The notes: generated by a model not told the origin, from the letters alone. 64,000 nucleotides of DNA from Paenibacillus sabuli (GCF_014705605.1 NZ_JACXIZ010000044.1:22189-86188); one strand, 5' to 3'; counted from the first letter of the stretch, positions 46,998 through 57,553 are shown. Translations and numbers: made by a program.

Positions 46998-49841
46998 TTA
47001 CGACAGCAATTGTTCCAGATTGCGCAAGAGCTCGCTCGGACGATAGGGCTTGATCAATACCTCCGAAGCACCTGCCTCAAGGGCGCGTTCGCGCTCTTCG
47101 TAAGCGGTCGAGATGATGACCGGAATGCGCTGCATCCGCGCATCCTCCCGCATCGCGCCAAATACGTCCCAGCCGGTGAACGGTGTGTCCAAAAACAGAT
47201 CAAGGACAACCGCATCGGGCAGCTGACGGCGCATTTCTCTCAACGCTTGTTCGCCGTCCGCGAATTGCCGGACCCGCAGGCCCCCTCGCTCCAGCTCTTC
47301 CACCAGCAGAGCCGCCAGACTGCGGTCGTTCTCAATTAGCATAACCGACTTTTGCGCGCCGCGCTCTGCAAGCGCCGCGGAACTTTCCCGTTGCGCCGGC
47401 TGCACAGGCGGGTCTCCGGCTAGCAGCGGGAGCCGAAACGTGAAGACGCTGCCCCTGCCCTGCTCCGACTCGACCCCGATCTCACCCCGATGCCGGTCCA
47501 GAATCTCCTTGACAATCGCCAGGCCAAGACCGGTCCCGCCAATCTCGCGGCGATCCGAGTTGTCGACGCGGTGAAATTTGGTAAAAAGCCGAGGCAGCTC
47601 CTCCTGCGGAATGCCCAGGCCTTCGTCCCGGATCTGAACGCTCAGCCATTGCCCGGCAGCACGACTCACAATTTCGATGCGTCCGCCGGCGGGCGAATAC
47701 TTGACCGCATTGTCGAGCAGATTGGTCAACACTTGGCGCAGCCGCTCCCGATCCGCCAGCACGAGCGCGGATTCGGACTGATCGTCCAGGACGAATTGAT
47801 GCGCCGCGCTGCGCGCGCGAATCAGCTCGGTCGTCTCCTGCAAGATCGTCGACAGCGACACAGCGCGCATATCGTAAGCCTGACGCCCCGATTCCATCCG
47901 CTGCAAATCGAGAAAATCATTAATTAATCCCGTTAACCGATTTGCTTCCTGATAGATCGTCGAAATGTATTTGCGCTGCCGCTCGGGCTTCAGCTCCCGG
48001 TGCAAGAGCAGCTCCGCAAATCCGAGCACGCTTGCCAGCGGCGTGCGCAATTCGTGGCTGACCGTGCTTACGAATTCCGATTTCATCCGGTCGACTTCAT
48101 ATTCCCTGGTGATGTCGCGATGCACAATCAGCAAGCCGAATTGGCGGCCCTCCCGAAACAACGGCTCGGTATACAGCTGCATATGCCGCTGCTCCGGCGT
48201 CTCCAGCTCGTATCCAAGGCTTCGTCCGGCGCTCGCGCCGCCGTTTTTGAGCGCTTCGCAAATAAAGGCTTCCACCGGCTCGGGCTCGCGCAGCCGAACG
48301 CGCATGTGCGCAAGAAACCGATCCAGCGGCAGCTCGATTTCGTGATCGGCGTCCACGCCGAAAAAGTCGCGCATCTGGCCATTGATCTGACGCGTCGTGC
48401 CCTCCAGATCCATGAACTGCACGCCTTCGTGAATCGTATCCAGCATGTCGCGGATCATCTGACGCTGCCGCTCGGTCTGCTCGTGCATCTCCAGCTTGTC
48501 CAGCGCCAGCGCCGTCTGGGCGGCGATGCCTTCCATCTCGGCCCGCTCCTGGAGGTCGATGGAGCGGCCATAGCGCGTCAGGACGATGCCGCCCTTGAGC
48601 ACATCCTGCGCGTCCAATATCGGAATGTACAGCTCGCTCGCGGTTAGCTCGGCTTCGTGATAGCCTTGTTCACCCGGTGTGCAAGGCCGCTCCAGCAGGA
48701 AGGAAAGGCCGGTCTGAGCAATGCGTCCGTAGGGGCCGTCGCCCATCTCCCCGACGAAGCGGTTGGCCGAGGCTGCCGATATGCCATATCCGGCGTATCG
48801 CCGCGGATCGCCTTCCAGCACGATCATGCCTTTGTCGGCGCCTGTCAGCTCGACGGTACGGCTGATGATGACATCGAGCAAATGCTCGACGTGCGACGCC
48901 GTTCCGAGCGCCTGGATCAACGCATTGCGTTTTTCCAAAAAACGGGCGCTGTTCTCCATTTGCGCAAATGCGAATTGCAGCTCCTCTTGCTGAGCCTGCA
49001 ATTCGTCTTGCTGGGCCTGCAGTTCTTCGTTCTGTGCCACCAATTCTTCTTCCTTGTGTTGAATATCGCCGACCATACGCTCAAACGCGCGTGCCAAGTC
49101 GCCGATTTCGTCACGGCGCGCCAGCTCGCTTTGCCCTACCGCCTCGCCCTTGCCGATTCGGCTCGCTTGGCGGCTCAGCTGTCCCAGCGGCCCGCCGATA
49201 TCGGTGGCGACGCGGCGCGCGATGAAAACGGACAGCAGCAAGACGGCAAGAATGTACACGACAAACAAGACGCCCTGCAGCGACAATCGATTCACCAGAC
49301 GCGTATGCGCTTCGTCGAGGGAAGTCTGGACGCTCCGTTCGACGGTGCGCGCATACGTCATGATCGTATTGACCGGGTTGTCCGGCCCTGCCGGAATGAA
49401 GGCGCGCAACGCTTCGAAATCGTTTTGCTGCGCGTACGCGACCGCCTGCGGCAGTCTGTCCTCGAACAACTGATTAAAAAATGCGTCGATTTCTTCGATC
49501 ATTTCAGTTTCCGTCCGACTCAGGGAGACTGTGCGGACATCCTTTAGCGCTTGTTCGAGTGTCTGCTTCTCCTCGAAAAGCCGCTTGTACTCGTAGTCCG
49601 ACAAGTAGACAAAATAGCCTCTTGTCCGCATGATCAGCTCCCCGGAATGCGTCGCAATGGCTGAGATAATCGCGCGCTTGTGCTCTGCCTCGTCGGTGCG
49701 CAGCTCATACTGGCGCAAAATCGAGTTGGTGCTCCACAGCACATACAGCGCGCCCGCCAAAATCAACAGCACCGCCAGCAGCAGCAGCGAACTGATACGG
49801 CTGGTGATGCTGCGCTTGAAGTATCCGCGCCAGTCAGCCAC
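46998..49841 (-). CDS. hybrid sensor kinase: CHASE3-like, HAMP, GAF, PAS, HisKA, HATPase, REC
   Basis: The 947-residue protein has membrane segments near 9-30 and 185-207 around a helical sensor of the CHASE3 type, a HAMP domain, a Gln/Glu-rich coiled coil ([18 protein letters not shown]), GAF (about 300-450) and PAS (about 465-580) domains, a HisKA domain (His near residue 595 in [12 protein letters not shown]), an HATPase domain and a C-terminal receiver (VVLDLFLD). The GTG at 49841 is preferred: GGAGG lies 9 bp upstream, and it overlaps the CheY-like gene by 8 bp. An outgoing HPt partner could be the regulator at 14454-16109. Confidence 0.92.
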   Translation of the reverse strand: MADWRGYFKRSITSRISSLLLLAVLLILAGALYVLWSTNSILRQYELRTDEAEHKRAIISAIATHSGELIMRTRGYFVYLSDYEYKRLFEEKQTLEQALKDVRTVSLSRTETEMIEEIDAFFNQLFEDRLPQAVAYAQQNDFEALRAFIPAGPDNPVNTIMTYARTVERSVQTSLDEAHTRLVNRLSLQGVLFVVYILAVLLLSVFIARRVATDIGGPLGQLSRQASRIGKGEAVGQSELARRDEIGDLARAFERMVGDIQHKEEELVAQNEELQAQQDELQAQQEELQFAFAQMENSARFLEKRNALIQALGTASHVEHLLDVIISRTVELTGADKGMIVLEGDPRRYAGYGISAASANRFVGEMGDGPYGRIAQTGLSFLLERPCTPGEQGYHEAELTASELYIPILDAQDVLKGGIVLTRYGRSIDLQERAEMEGIAAQTALALDKLEMHEQTERQRQMIRDMLDTIHEGVQFMDLEGTTRQINGQMRDFFGVDADHEIELPLDRFLAHMRVRLREPEPVEAFICEALKNGGASAGRSLGYELETPEQRHMQLYTEPLFREGRQFGLLIVHRDITREYEVDRMKSEFVSTVSHELRTPLASVLGFAELLLHRELKPERQRKYISTIYQEANRLTGLINDFLDLQRMESGRQAYDMRAVSLSTILQETTELIRARSAAHQFVLDDQSESALVLADRERLRQVLTNLLDNAVKYSPAGGRIEIVSRAAGQWLSVQIRDEGLGIPQEELPRLFTKFHRVDNSDRREIGGTGLGLAIVKEILDRHRGEIGVESEQGRGSVFTFRLPLLAGDPPVQPAQRESSAALAERGAQKSVMLIENDRSLAALLVEELERGGLRVRQFADGEQALREMRRQLPDAVVLDLFLDTPFTGWDVFGAMREDARMQRIPVIISTAYEERERALEAGASEVLIKPYRPSELLRNLEQLLS

Positions 49842-50199
49842 CGAGCATATCCTCCACTCTGGCAACCAGGTCTAGCGGACTGAACGGCTTGGACATGAAT
49901 GCGTCGGCTCCCGCTTCCAGCGCTTTATCCCGCTCTGTCTGCTGATTTTTAGCCGACAGCATCAGAATTTTTGCATCTGTCGCACTTGCGCCGACTCTGG
50001 CCTCGCGAATGACCTCGAGGCCGGTTTTTTTGGGCATCATATAATCCACAATAATCAAATCGTAACGGCCTGCCGCGATTCGATCGCATGCCTCTTGGCC
50101 GTCGCAGGCTTCGTCAAGAACGTACCCCTCGTCTTCAAGCGTGTCGACGACCAGCATACGCAGCACCGGCTCGTCCTCCGCCAATAATATCCGTTTCAC
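49834..50199 (-). CDS. CheY-like single-domain response regulator
   Basis: The 121-residue protein is a bare receiver with Asp pair near residues 9-10, phospho-acceptor Asp52 (LIIVDYMMPKKTG), Ser in MLSAKN and Lys in MSKPFSP. It overlaps the upstream gene by ATGA and the hybrid kinase gene by 8 bp, so all three are translationally coupled. With no output domain it probably acts by protein contact or in a phosphorelay. Confidence 0.93.
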   Translation of the reverse strand: MKRILLAEDEPVLRMLVVDTLEDEGYVLDEACDGQEACDRIAAGRYDLIIVDYMMPKKTGLEVIREARVGASATDAKILMLSAKNQQTERDKALEAGADAFMSKPFSPLDLVARVEDMLGG

Positions 50200-52466
50200 T
50201 TCGTCGTATGTCCTCCCGTAGCGTAATTAAGCGGAGCCAGTGGCGGATAGAGTCTGCCGTAGGCCTCCTTCATTCGCGAATACGACACCTTGAGCCGCTC
50301 CTCATAGTCCGGCATATCCCAGCCCTCCCATGTCTCGTGCAGCAGCTCGTCAAGGCTCGGGCCTGGAGCCTGAAGCCCGGCCCGCGGCAGCATATCGAGC
50401 ACCGCGCCTTGGCCAGGCGCATCCGGCGGTAAGCCGGATTCCGAGCCCAGGGCAGCATATGTCAGCGCCGCAATGCGCAGTCCCTCAGGACCCGGCTCCT
50501 GCGGCGACTGGATGCCGAGCAGGCCCCACGGGATACGCAGCTCAAGCAAGGCGCGATCCGCCGATTCGGCCGCATCCGTCAAGGAATCGTAATAGGGCTG
50601 CTCCGGATCGGCATTGCCGAAGCGCAGCCGTCCGGTCTCGAGCGAGGCGCCCCCGGCCTCGACAACCAATCGTTCGTAACCATCGCTCGACGCCGTCCAG
50701 AGACGCGAGTGGGCCGGGCCCTTTAGATCGACGATGTAATCGAACACTCCGGCACCCGGGTACGCGCCGTCTACCGGCAGCTCGCTCGTCCCGGTCCCGC
50801 TGCCGGTGTCGATCAGAATCATCGCATGCGTCCGCTCCCAGTCCCACCGATTCTCACCCGCGCCTTCGAGCAGCACCGCCAAGCCGCGCGCATCGCTAAC
50901 GACGGCCAGGCGCGCGAGCTGGCCGGGCTGCTGCTGCGCCGACTCGTCCGTCTGCGGAACCGCAGCCGCGGACTCATCGTCGCCCTGCCCCTGCTCGGCG
51001 TCGGCCGCCGGCTCCCCCTGCTCCTTGTCATCGGCAAGCAGGCTCACAATCTCACGTTCATTATCCCACTCGTTGGCTGCGCCGTCTACCGTGATTCGCT
51101 GCGCCGCCGCCCCCGGCTCGAACCCGAGCAAGCCGTAATGCTGGGCGCTGTCCTGCGCGTCCGACCACATCGCCCGGCTCGTATCCGCAGTCGCCGCTGC
51201 GCCGGGCTCCCGCGGCGGAAGCCCCTGAGCCCCGGCTGTCGCGTACCAGCTGTCCTGCCAAGCGAATACCGCACCGCCGGCCATGCCTTGCTCGTAAATA
51301 TCCTCGAACCTGGCGGCATTGTAATCGCCCTGCTCGGCCTCGCTCAAGTAGCCTGCAATCGTCCCGTCCCTTGCGCTGACGCCGCGCGCCGCGGACGCGC
51401 CGAATCCGCTGATGACCACTGGCATCGCATAACGCTCGCGCAGATTGCGAAGGTAGCCTGCAAAACGATTCGGCTCGCCGCGATGGTCGACGAATACATC
51501 CGCCTCTCCACCCGGTTCGGTCTCCGGCAGGCCAGAATGGCTCGGAAAAAGTTCGACGGCCGCAAAATAGCCGCCTTTCAGCGCCGCTCGCGGCAGAATT
51601 GCCCCCGCATCGACAACTGCGGAGCTCTCCTCCTCGAGCTCGCCGCGCATCGCAGTCAGGATACCGACCGGCCGCTGCCACGCATAACGCCGCTGCTCGT
51701 AATCGACCGCGTAATCCAGCATTCTCGCCGCCCATACCTCTGCCGCGCCGGCATCGTCCCGTACGTCGAAGTAGCGGCCGGAAAAACCGGTATTCGCTTC
51801 AGACGCAGGGGCTGCTGCGCGGGACTGCTCCAGCTCGGGCAGCTCCAGGACAAGGCCGAGCACATAAGCGGATACGTCCGCGCCCGACCCGGCTTTGTCG
51901 GCTTCATTAGATACCGCTGCGTCCGATGCAGCTGTGTCCGCGCCGTCGTCGCCGTGCAAGGCATCGATGGTGCGCGCGATCTCCGCTTCGTACCGCTCCT
52001 GCAGGTCGCCGCCCTCGCCGCTCTTCCCGCCTGCCGGGCTGAACGCGATCCCCTGCAGCACGTACAGCGGCTGCTTGGCTTGCTTGTTGTACGCCGCCAT
52101 TGCTTCGTACAAGGCGGCCGGCTGCTTGCCCGACACCTGAATCACGTTGGCGTTCATATCGCCGATTGCCGCCAGCCAGCGCGCGTATTCCTCCTGCGTC
52201 ACGGCCTGCTCCCCCGGGAGATGCCCCGGCTTGGAGGCGCCCAGCGCGACGCCCTTGAGCAACTGCTCTTGCCAGCCCCCTTGCTGGTACAACTCGAGAT
52301 AGCGATCGCCCGCTCTGGCCGATATCCGGGTCTGCGCCTCGGTCGCCACCGGCTCCTCGGCCGGGGCCGGACGGGCGGCCTGCCACGCCCACCAGATTCC
52401 CGCCGCTGCCAAGACCGCTAGCGCGCCCCCTGCAACGAGCCCTCGTTTGCTGCGTCGTGTTCGCAT
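50196..52466 (-). CDS. membrane-anchored TIM-barrel/CBM9-like protein of unknown function
   Basis: The 756-residue protein has an Arg-rich N-terminus and one membrane anchor (about 10-28). The extracellular part has a glycosidase-like TIM-barrel region (about 60-435; SGKQPAALYEAMAAY, QGMAGGAVFAWQDSWY) and a C-terminal beta-sandwich (about 455-690; ITVDGAANEWDNE, AMILIDTGSGTG, LELRIPWGLLG) resembling CBM9 or DOMON-type sugar-binding domains. Catalytic acids are not clear. It is the first gene of a coupled operon with a receiver protein, a hybrid kinase and a hydrolase, which suggests a polysaccharide-related surface role. Confidence 0.72.
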   Translation of the reverse strand: MRTRRSKRGLVAGGALAVLAAAGIWWAWQAARPAPAEEPVATEAQTRISARAGDRYLELYQQGGWQEQLLKGVALGASKPGHLPGEQAVTQEEYARWLAAIGDMNANVIQVSGKQPAALYEAMAAYNKQAKQPLYVLQGIAFSPAGGKSGEGGDLQERYEAEIARTIDALHGDDGADTAASDAAVSNEADKAGSGADVSAYVLGLVLELPELEQSRAAAPASEANTGFSGRYFDVRDDAGAAEVWAARMLDYAVDYEQRRYAWQRPVGILTAMRGELEEESSAVVDAGAILPRAALKGGYFAAVELFPSHSGLPETEPGGEADVFVDHRGEPNRFAGYLRNLRERYAMPVVISGFGASAARGVSARDGTIAGYLSEAEQGDYNAARFEDIYEQGMAGGAVFAWQDSWYATAGAQGLPPREPGAAATADTSRAMWSDAQDSAQHYGLLGFEPGAAAQRITVDGAANEWDNEREIVSLLADDKEQGEPAADAEQGQGDDESAAAVPQTDESAQQQPGQLARLAVVSDARGLAVLLEGAGENRWDWERTHAMILIDTGSGTGTSELPVDGAYPGAGVFDYIVDLKGPAHSRLWTASSDGYERLVVEAGGASLETGRLRFGNADPEQPYYDSLTDAAESADRALLELRIPWGLLGIQSPQEPGPEGLRIAALTYAALGSESGLPPDAPGQGAVLDMLPRAGLQAPGPSLDELLHETWEGWDMPDYEERLKVSYSRMKEAYGRLYPPLAPLNYATGGHTTK

Positions 52467-52505
52467 GATAGCCCCCCTTCCATAGTCGGCAGTCCGACAA
52501 ATGCC

Positions 52506-52538
52506 AAAACGGCTTCGCGGCCCTATGGGCCCGAAGCC
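52506..52538 (-). terminator. terminator of the wrbA gene
   Basis: GGCTTCG..CGAAGCC with an inner GGCCC/GGGCC stem; on the minus strand GTTTTGGC follows. A TTCTTTTTT run on the other strand makes it look bidirectional. Confidence 0.6.
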
Positions 52539-52584
52539 GCGGTTCTTTTTTCCCGTGCCGCCATGCTGTGCTTGACGCTGTTCG

Positions 52585-53184
52585 TCAGCGCTGCAGCTTC
52601 GCTGCTACATCAAGCAGACGCTTCGTCTGCACCTTCACCGCATCCAGCACCTTCTCGTCGAAGTTGCCTTGCATGTCTGCCGTAGCGCTGGCGCCGTAAG
52701 GATTGCCTCCCGTCTCGAAGAGCACCGGGTCCGTGTATCCGGGAGCCACCACAATTGCGCCCCAGTGGTACATCGTCGTATACAGCGCCAGGATCGTCGC
52801 CTCCTGGCCTCCGTGTGGATTGCTGGCCGAGGACATGGCGCTTACCGCTTTGTCGATCAGCTTGCCCTCCGCCCACAAGCCGCCGGTGCTGTCTATCAGC
52901 TGCTTCAGTTGAGCGGCGACATTGCCGTAGCGGGTAGGCGTGCTGAACAGGATCGCATCGGCCCATTCCAGATCGCCCGGCGTCGCGACCGGCACATCCC
53001 GGGTCGCCTCGACATGCGCCTTCCAAGCCGGATTTGCATCGATGGCTTCCTGGGGCGCGAGCTCGGCCGCCCGCACGAAGCGCACTTCTGCGCCGCGATG
53101 CTGCGCCTCGCGTTCGGCAGCGCGGGCCATCGCATAATTGGTGCCGGTGGAGCTGTAGTATACAATAGCTAGCTTGATTGTCAT
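52585..53184 (-). CDS. wrbA: NAD(P)H:quinone oxidoreductase, WrbA type
   Basis: The 199-residue flavodoxin-fold protein begins with the FMN phosphate loop LAIVYYSSTGTNYAMA and keeps FSTPTRYGN and the GGQEATILALYTTMYHWGAIVVAPGY segment of WrbA. It reduces quinones by two electrons and protects against redox stress. The ATG at 53184 has AAGGAGGG 9 bp upstream. It is a single gene with a terminator before the next operon. Confidence 0.93.
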   Translation of the reverse strand: MTIKLAIVYYSSTGTNYAMARAAEREAQHRGAEVRFVRAAELAPQEAIDANPAWKAHVEATRDVPVATPGDLEWADAILFSTPTRYGNVAAQLKQLIDSTGGLWAEGKLIDKAVSAMSSASNPHGGQEATILALYTTMYHWGAIVVAPGYTDPVLFETGGNPYGASATADMQGNFDEKVLDAVKVQTKRLLDVAAKLQR

Positions 53185-53311
53185 CCGTCGATCCCTCCTT
53201 AGGTAAGCAGCTTGGTACGATTTGCGCAGCTGCACATATGCCTTACCTTACCCGTTCGGACGGCGGACGACACAAGCGGCGCCTGATTTTTATACGCCGG
53301 CGGAGGAGGCA

Positions 53312-54613
53312 CTAGCCGCCTCGCCTTGGCTGTTGGCGGCCGGCCTCCGAGAGCGCCTGCAATTCTTCGTCGCCGAGCTCGTCCCCGCTGTAGCGGACGC
53401 GCTCGTACAGGTCGGTCAGCGCAGCGCGCAATCCGGGGTCGGCGTCGGCGCGCAGCTCCAGCTCGCGCAGCGTCTCGCGCGGCGTCAGGTGCGCCCGCGG
53501 CGTGTAGCCGCGCTTGATAGCCGCCGCCAGCGTGCGCCGATAGAGCTGACGCACCTGCTCGGCGTTGGTGAGCGGCCCTTGCTTGCGCGGCTCGGAGCGG
53601 CGAGCGCCGCGTCCCTTGCCCGGACGCCAGGCGAAGCCATCGAACAGCGATTCCACCTCGTCCACGTATCCGGCTTGCGGCGGCGCCGCTTCCGTACGGC
53701 CGAGCCGGCGCAACAGATAACGGTACACTCTCGCTACGAGCGGAGGCAGACGCTTGAACGCCTGCACGACGAGCACGACGACGAGCGCGATCAGCAAGGC
53801 ATAGACGACGACCAGCAGGATGCGTTCCAGCCACTCCATCCAGACCGCCGGCTCGCGCGTCTCCTCCGGAAGCTGCATCGGCGGCTGCTCTGCGGGCGGC
53901 TGCTCGGGCGGGAGCTGTTGCTCCCCGCCGCCCAGGCCGTCCAGCCAGGCGGCGATGCGATCGCGCAGCCAGCGCACGAGCGCATCAAGCTGCTGGAGCA
54001 GGCCGAGCACGACCGCGACGGCGAACAGCGCGAGCACCTGGCCGCGATTGTGCCGCAGCACCGAGCCCGCTACAGCCGGACGTGACGCATCGGAGAACGT
54101 CTCCTGCCGGATCGTGCCTCGACTCATCGCCAGCAGCGTCGTCAGCAGCGCCGCCAGCCCTGGCCAGACGAGCGCCTGGGGGCGCACGCCGAGATTCGGA
54201 TTGAGCGCCGCCAGCGCCGAGACGATGAAGTAAACGCCCAGGCCGACCAGATAGGCGGCGAGCGGAAAGCGCGCGAGCCATAGCTCGCCGTGCATCCTTG
54301 CCCCGCGCCATACCGACCACGCGGCGGGAATCGCCGCGGCTGCGGCTGCGCCCGGATGCGAAGCAAGCGCGAAGCCGCACAATCCGCCGATCAATAGCGA
54401 GTAGAGCAGCACGGCCAGTCGGTTGCGCAGCCACGCCGGGTGCGCCAGCAGCCAGCCTGCGCCTTGCAGCAGCGGCAGCGCCACGAGCCAGCTCCACATC
54501 GCCTGCGGCGGCAGCAGCAGCGTCCCGAGCACGAGCAGCGGCGCGAGATACAGCAGCGTCTCCGCCGCGCCCCGCAGCACCGCCAGTCCTAGTCCTGCAA
54601 TCCGGCTTTTCAT
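53312..54613 (-). CDS. DUF4129 (transglutaminase-accessory) membrane protein
   Basis: The 433-residue protein has about seven membrane segments (to about 215), one more near 260-285, and a cytoplasmic DUF4129 C-terminus with LYRRTLAAAIKRGY, LTPRETLRELE and ERVRYSG. It is the third gene after moxR and DUF58 and overlaps DUF58 by ATGA. In many Firmicutes a transglutaminase-like protease gene completes this set; none follows here in the window. The role is unknown, presumably envelope complex assembly. Confidence 0.87.
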   Translation of the reverse strand: MKSRIAGLGLAVLRGAAETLLYLAPLLVLGTLLLPPQAMWSWLVALPLLQGAGWLLAHPAWLRNRLAVLLYSLLIGGLCGFALASHPGAAAAAAIPAAWSVWRGARMHGELWLARFPLAAYLVGLGVYFIVSALAALNPNLGVRPQALVWPGLAALLTTLLAMSRGTIRQETFSDASRPAVAGSVLRHNRGQVLALFAVAVVLGLLQQLDALVRWLRDRIAAWLDGLGGGEQQLPPEQPPAEQPPMQLPEETREPAVWMEWLERILLVVVYALLIALVVVLVVQAFKRLPPLVARVYRYLLRRLGRTEAAPPQAGYVDEVESLFDGFAWRPGKGRGARRSEPRKQGPLTNAEQVRQLYRRTLAAAIKRGYTPRAHLTPRETLRELELRADADPGLRAALTDLYERVRYSGDELGDEELQALSEAGRQQPRRGG

Positions 54614-55722
54614 CGGCGCACGCCTCCTTTGCCCGATTCACGCTCGGTGGGCGGCAGCCGGAGCACCCGCACGCCATGTCCCCTGCGGCTCAGCTCGTCA
54701 AGTCGCGCCTGCATCCCCTCGTTCACATAGGCGGTCAGCACGCAATAATCGAGCCTGCCGTCGCTCTGCTCCGCCTCGGCAGCGAGCAGATCGGCGAACG
54801 GCTCGGCAGCCTGCACCTCCAGATGCGCCATCGTCTCATACAGGCCGCTCAGATGCGCGTCTCCAGCGGACGGGCCGACCCGCACGCCGGCGCCGGCTGA
54901 GCGCGACGCTCTGGCGTTGGTCGCGAATCCCGCCTCCATGCCGTGGCGCACCGCATATTCGGCCAGCCCTGCCGCATAGGAGATGCCCAGCTCCGCCCGC
55001 TCGACATCGTTGACGACGTTCCACATCCGCTCGTGATCCTCGATGTTCAGGACGATCATCAGCCGGTGATCGGCCGTCGTATCGTGCTGATGCACCTGCA
55101 GTCCGCCAGTCCGGGCCGTCGCCTTCCAGTTGACGCTCTTGAGGCTGTCGCCGGGCCGGTACGCCCGCACGCCTGAGGTCATGAAGGGGTCCTCCACGAT
55201 CCAGCGCTGCACGACCAGATCGCCCTGCCAGCTCTGCGAAGGCAGCGCCAGCTCGTCCGGCAGCAGCGGGAGCGGATAGACTGTGAGCCGCGCATCCAGA
55301 GCGACGCGCCGGGTCGTGCGATTCATGCCGAGCGCGTCGCCGCAGGTCAGCGAGACGCCCTGTACGGTGTAGATCCCCCGCTTCGTACAGGTCACATGGT
55401 GGGTGCGCGTGATTTGCGTATACGGCATCATGCTGAAGAAGCTTTTGTGATTCTGCATGTATTCGCCGCTGCTGATGTCCAGGTTGCTCTCATGCTCGAA
55501 TCGAAGGCCCGCATGCAGCAGCGACTCGACCCGGAGCCAGGGCAGCGGGAGCAGCTTGCGATTGGCGATGCGCTCCACCATCGCGATCCGATCCCCGGCG
55601 AAGCAGCGCACCTCGCTAAAGCTGCGCGTATAATCGAGCCGGCGCTGACCCAGGCGCGCATATACCCAGCCTTGTGCCCCCGCGACCAGCGCCATCATGA
55701 CGAGCAGCCAATGTATCGCCAT
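54610..55722 (-). CDS. DUF58 domain protein
   Basis: The 370-residue protein has an N-terminal membrane segment (about 3-20), a beta-rich region and the DUF58 motif DPFMTSGVRAYRPGDSLKSVNWKATART near residue 160-188, followed by a von Willebrand A-like fold. The ATG at 55722 is chosen because the protein starts 11 bp after the moxR stop; the longer frame overlaps moxR without sense. With MoxR ATPases these proteins form chaperone-like complexes. Confidence 0.9.
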   Translation of the reverse strand: MAIHWLLVMMALVAGAQGWVYARLGQRRLDYTRSFSEVRCFAGDRIAMVERIANRKLLPLPWLRVESLLHAGLRFEHESNLDISSGEYMQNHKSFFSMMPYTQITRTHHVTCTKRGIYTVQGVSLTCGDALGMNRTTRRVALDARLTVYPLPLLPDELALPSQSWQGDLVVQRWIVEDPFMTSGVRAYRPGDSLKSVNWKATARTGGLQVHQHDTTADHRLMIVLNIEDHERMWNVVNDVERAELGISYAAGLAEYAVRHGMEAGFATNARASRSAGAGVRVGPSAGDAHLSGLYETMAHLEVQAAEPFADLLAAEAEQSDGRLDYCVLTAYVNEGMQARLDELSRRGHGVRVLRLPPTERESGKGGVRR

Positions 55723-55733
55723 CGGCCGCCCCG

Positions 55734-56690
55734 TTAGCGCACCGGCTCCTCGGCCGGCACGGGCGCGCGCTCCAGCACCTCGGCGACGATGCGCGCCGCC
55801 TCGTCGGCGCGGCTGCGCTGCAGGCCGACAGGGATGACGCGATGGGCCAGCACGGGCTCCGCCATCGCCTTGACGTCGTCCGGCGTCGCATAATCTCGGC
55901 CCTGCAGGACGGCGTGGGCCTGCACCGCGCGCAGCAGCGCCTGACTGCCGCGCGGACTGACGCCGACGGCGAGCGACTCGTGCGTGCGTGTCAGCTCCAC
56001 CACGCGCAGCAAGTAATCCAGCACGTCGTCGCTGACCCTCACGGCCGTATAGGCCGCCTGCGCCTGCAGCAGTTCGTCCGTCTCGGCCACCGGCCGCAGA
56101 CGGGCGAGCGGATTGTCGCCGCGGAAGCGCTTTAGAATCGCGAGCCCTTCCTCGTGCGACGGGTAGCCCATTCGCAGCTTGAACAAAAAGCGGTCCAACT
56201 GCGCCTCGGGCAGCGGAAAGGTGCCTTGGTGCTCGACCGGATTCTGCGTGGCGATGACCAGGAAGGGCGCGGCCAGCGTATGCGTCTCGCCGTCGATGCT
56301 GACCTGACGCTCTTCCATGCATTCAAGCAAACTCGACTGCGTGCGCGGGGTGGCGCGATTGATCTCGTCGGCGAGCAGGACATTTGTAAATAGCGGTCCC
56401 GGCCGAAATTCGAAATCGCCGGATTGCTGGTTAAAAAACTGAATGCCGCTCAGATCGGACGGCAGCAAATCCGGCGTAAATTGCACGCGCTTGAACGTCC
56501 CGTGCAGCGACTGCGCCAGCGCCTTCGCCAGCAGTGTTTTGCCGGTCCCCGGCATGTCCTCCAGCAGCACATGACCGGAGGTGATCATCGCAATCAGGAG
56601 GCGATCGATCATCTCCTCCTTGCCGACGATGACCTCGGCGACATTGCCCTTGATACGCTGCGCCAGTGCGTGTATGTCCTTCAATTCCAT
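55734..56690 (-). CDS. MoxR-family AAA+ ATPase
   Basis: The 318-residue ATPase has Walker A DMPGTGKTLLAK, Walker B VLLADEINRATPRTQS, a sensor 1 region (FLVIATQNPVEHQGTFPLPEAQLDRF) and a C-terminal lid with GVSPRGSQALLRAVQA. The ATG at 56690 follows AGGAGAGG by 4 bp. First in the operon with DUF58 and DUF4129, it is expected to remodel or activate the DUF58 partner. The HAD gene 17 bp upstream may share the transcript. Confidence 0.94.
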   Translation of the reverse strand: MELKDIHALAQRIKGNVAEVIVGKEEMIDRLLIAMITSGHVLLEDMPGTGKTLLAKALAQSLHGTFKRVQFTPDLLPSDLSGIQFFNQQSGDFEFRPGPLFTNVLLADEINRATPRTQSSLLECMEERQVSIDGETHTLAAPFLVIATQNPVEHQGTFPLPEAQLDRFLFKLRMGYPSHEEGLAILKRFRGDNPLARLRPVAETDELLQAQAAYTAVRVSDDVLDYLLRVVELTRTHESLAVGVSPRGSQALLRAVQAHAVLQGRDYATPDDVKAMAEPVLAHRVIPVGLQRSRADEAARIVAEVLERAPVPAEEPVR

Positions 56691-56707
56691 GCGACCTCTC
56701 CTCATCC

Positions 56708-57553
56708 TCAAGATTGCGGCAGCAGATGCCTGGCGACATAACGCGCCACGCCGTCTGCGTCATTCGACTCCGCGATCGCGTCGGCCAAGTCGAGCAGAGA
56801 CGGATGCGCGCCCTCGACTGCGACTCTGGTGCCGGCGAGCTCGAACAAGCCGACGTCGTTGATCTGATCGCCGAAAACCAGCACCTCCTGCGGATCGATC
56901 CCCGTCAGCTCGCACCACAGACGCAGTCCGTCGCGCTTGTTGGCGCGCGGATGGCTGAATTCGAGGAAATAATGATCCGGGATATAGCGGTCCTTCATCA
57001 GATGCGTATAGATGCGTTCGTCCAGCGCGGCCTTCGCCGCATCCTGCAGCGCTTTCAGCTCCTCGTACCGGCCGATATACGTCACGATCAGCGTCCGGCA
57101 ATCCTCCGGACACGTCAGCCGCTCCAGCTCCCGAAATCGCGGATCGCCCGGGCGCGAGGCAAAAAAGGCACGCTCGCCCTCCCGCACCAGCTGCTCGTGC
57201 AGCACACGCTCCGTATCCTCGCGATCGAGCAAAAAAAGAAACGGCGACAATCCCCGGGCTCTGCCCAGCGCCAGCAGCTCGCCGGTCGCAGCGGGATCGA
57301 GCCAGCTCCCGCCCAATACGCGCCGATCTGCGGGATCCAGCAGCATGGCGCCGTTGTATACGATCAGCGGCTGCCGCCAGCGGATCGGCTTGACGATCGG
57401 ATGGGCGCTGACGTGGCTGCGCGCCGTCGCATACGCGGCGGCCCCTCCGCGCTCGATCCAGCCGTTGAAGACGCTGGCGGCGTACGGGGACAGCGTCGCG
57501 TCGGAGCGCAGCAGCGTGCCGTCGAGATCGGTGACGACCGCTTTGATTCGCAT
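56708..57553 (-). CDS. HAD-superfamily phosphatase, Cof type
   Basis: The 281-residue protein has motif I TDLDGTLLRSD, a Cof-type C2 cap, and motif IV VFGDQINDVGLF (GDxxND). Such enzymes remove phosphate from sugar phosphates, flavin mononucleotide or similar small metabolites. The ATG at 57553 follows GAGG closely; earlier frame codons lie in unrelated sequence. Its place at the head of the moxR run is positional only. Confidence 0.92.
   Translation of the reverse strand: MRIKAVVTDLDGTLLRSDATLSPYAASVFNGWIERGGAAAYATARSHVSAHPIVKPIRWRQPLIVYNGAMLLDPADRRVLGGSWLDPAATGELLALGRARGLSPFLFLLDREDTERVLHEQLVREGERAFFASRPGDPRFRELERLTCPEDCRTLIVTYIGRYEELKALQDAAKAALDERIYTHLMKDRYIPDHYFLEFSHPRANKRDGLRLWCELTGIDPQEVLVFGDQINDVGLFELAGTRVAVEGAHPSLLDLADAIAESNDADGVARYVARHLLPQS

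Noticed and set aside
48947..49065. Short sequence repeats in the hybrid kinase gene
   Set aside because: They encode the Gln/Glu coiled coil after HAMP and are explained by protein sequence, not by a tandem DNA repeat or CRISPR.
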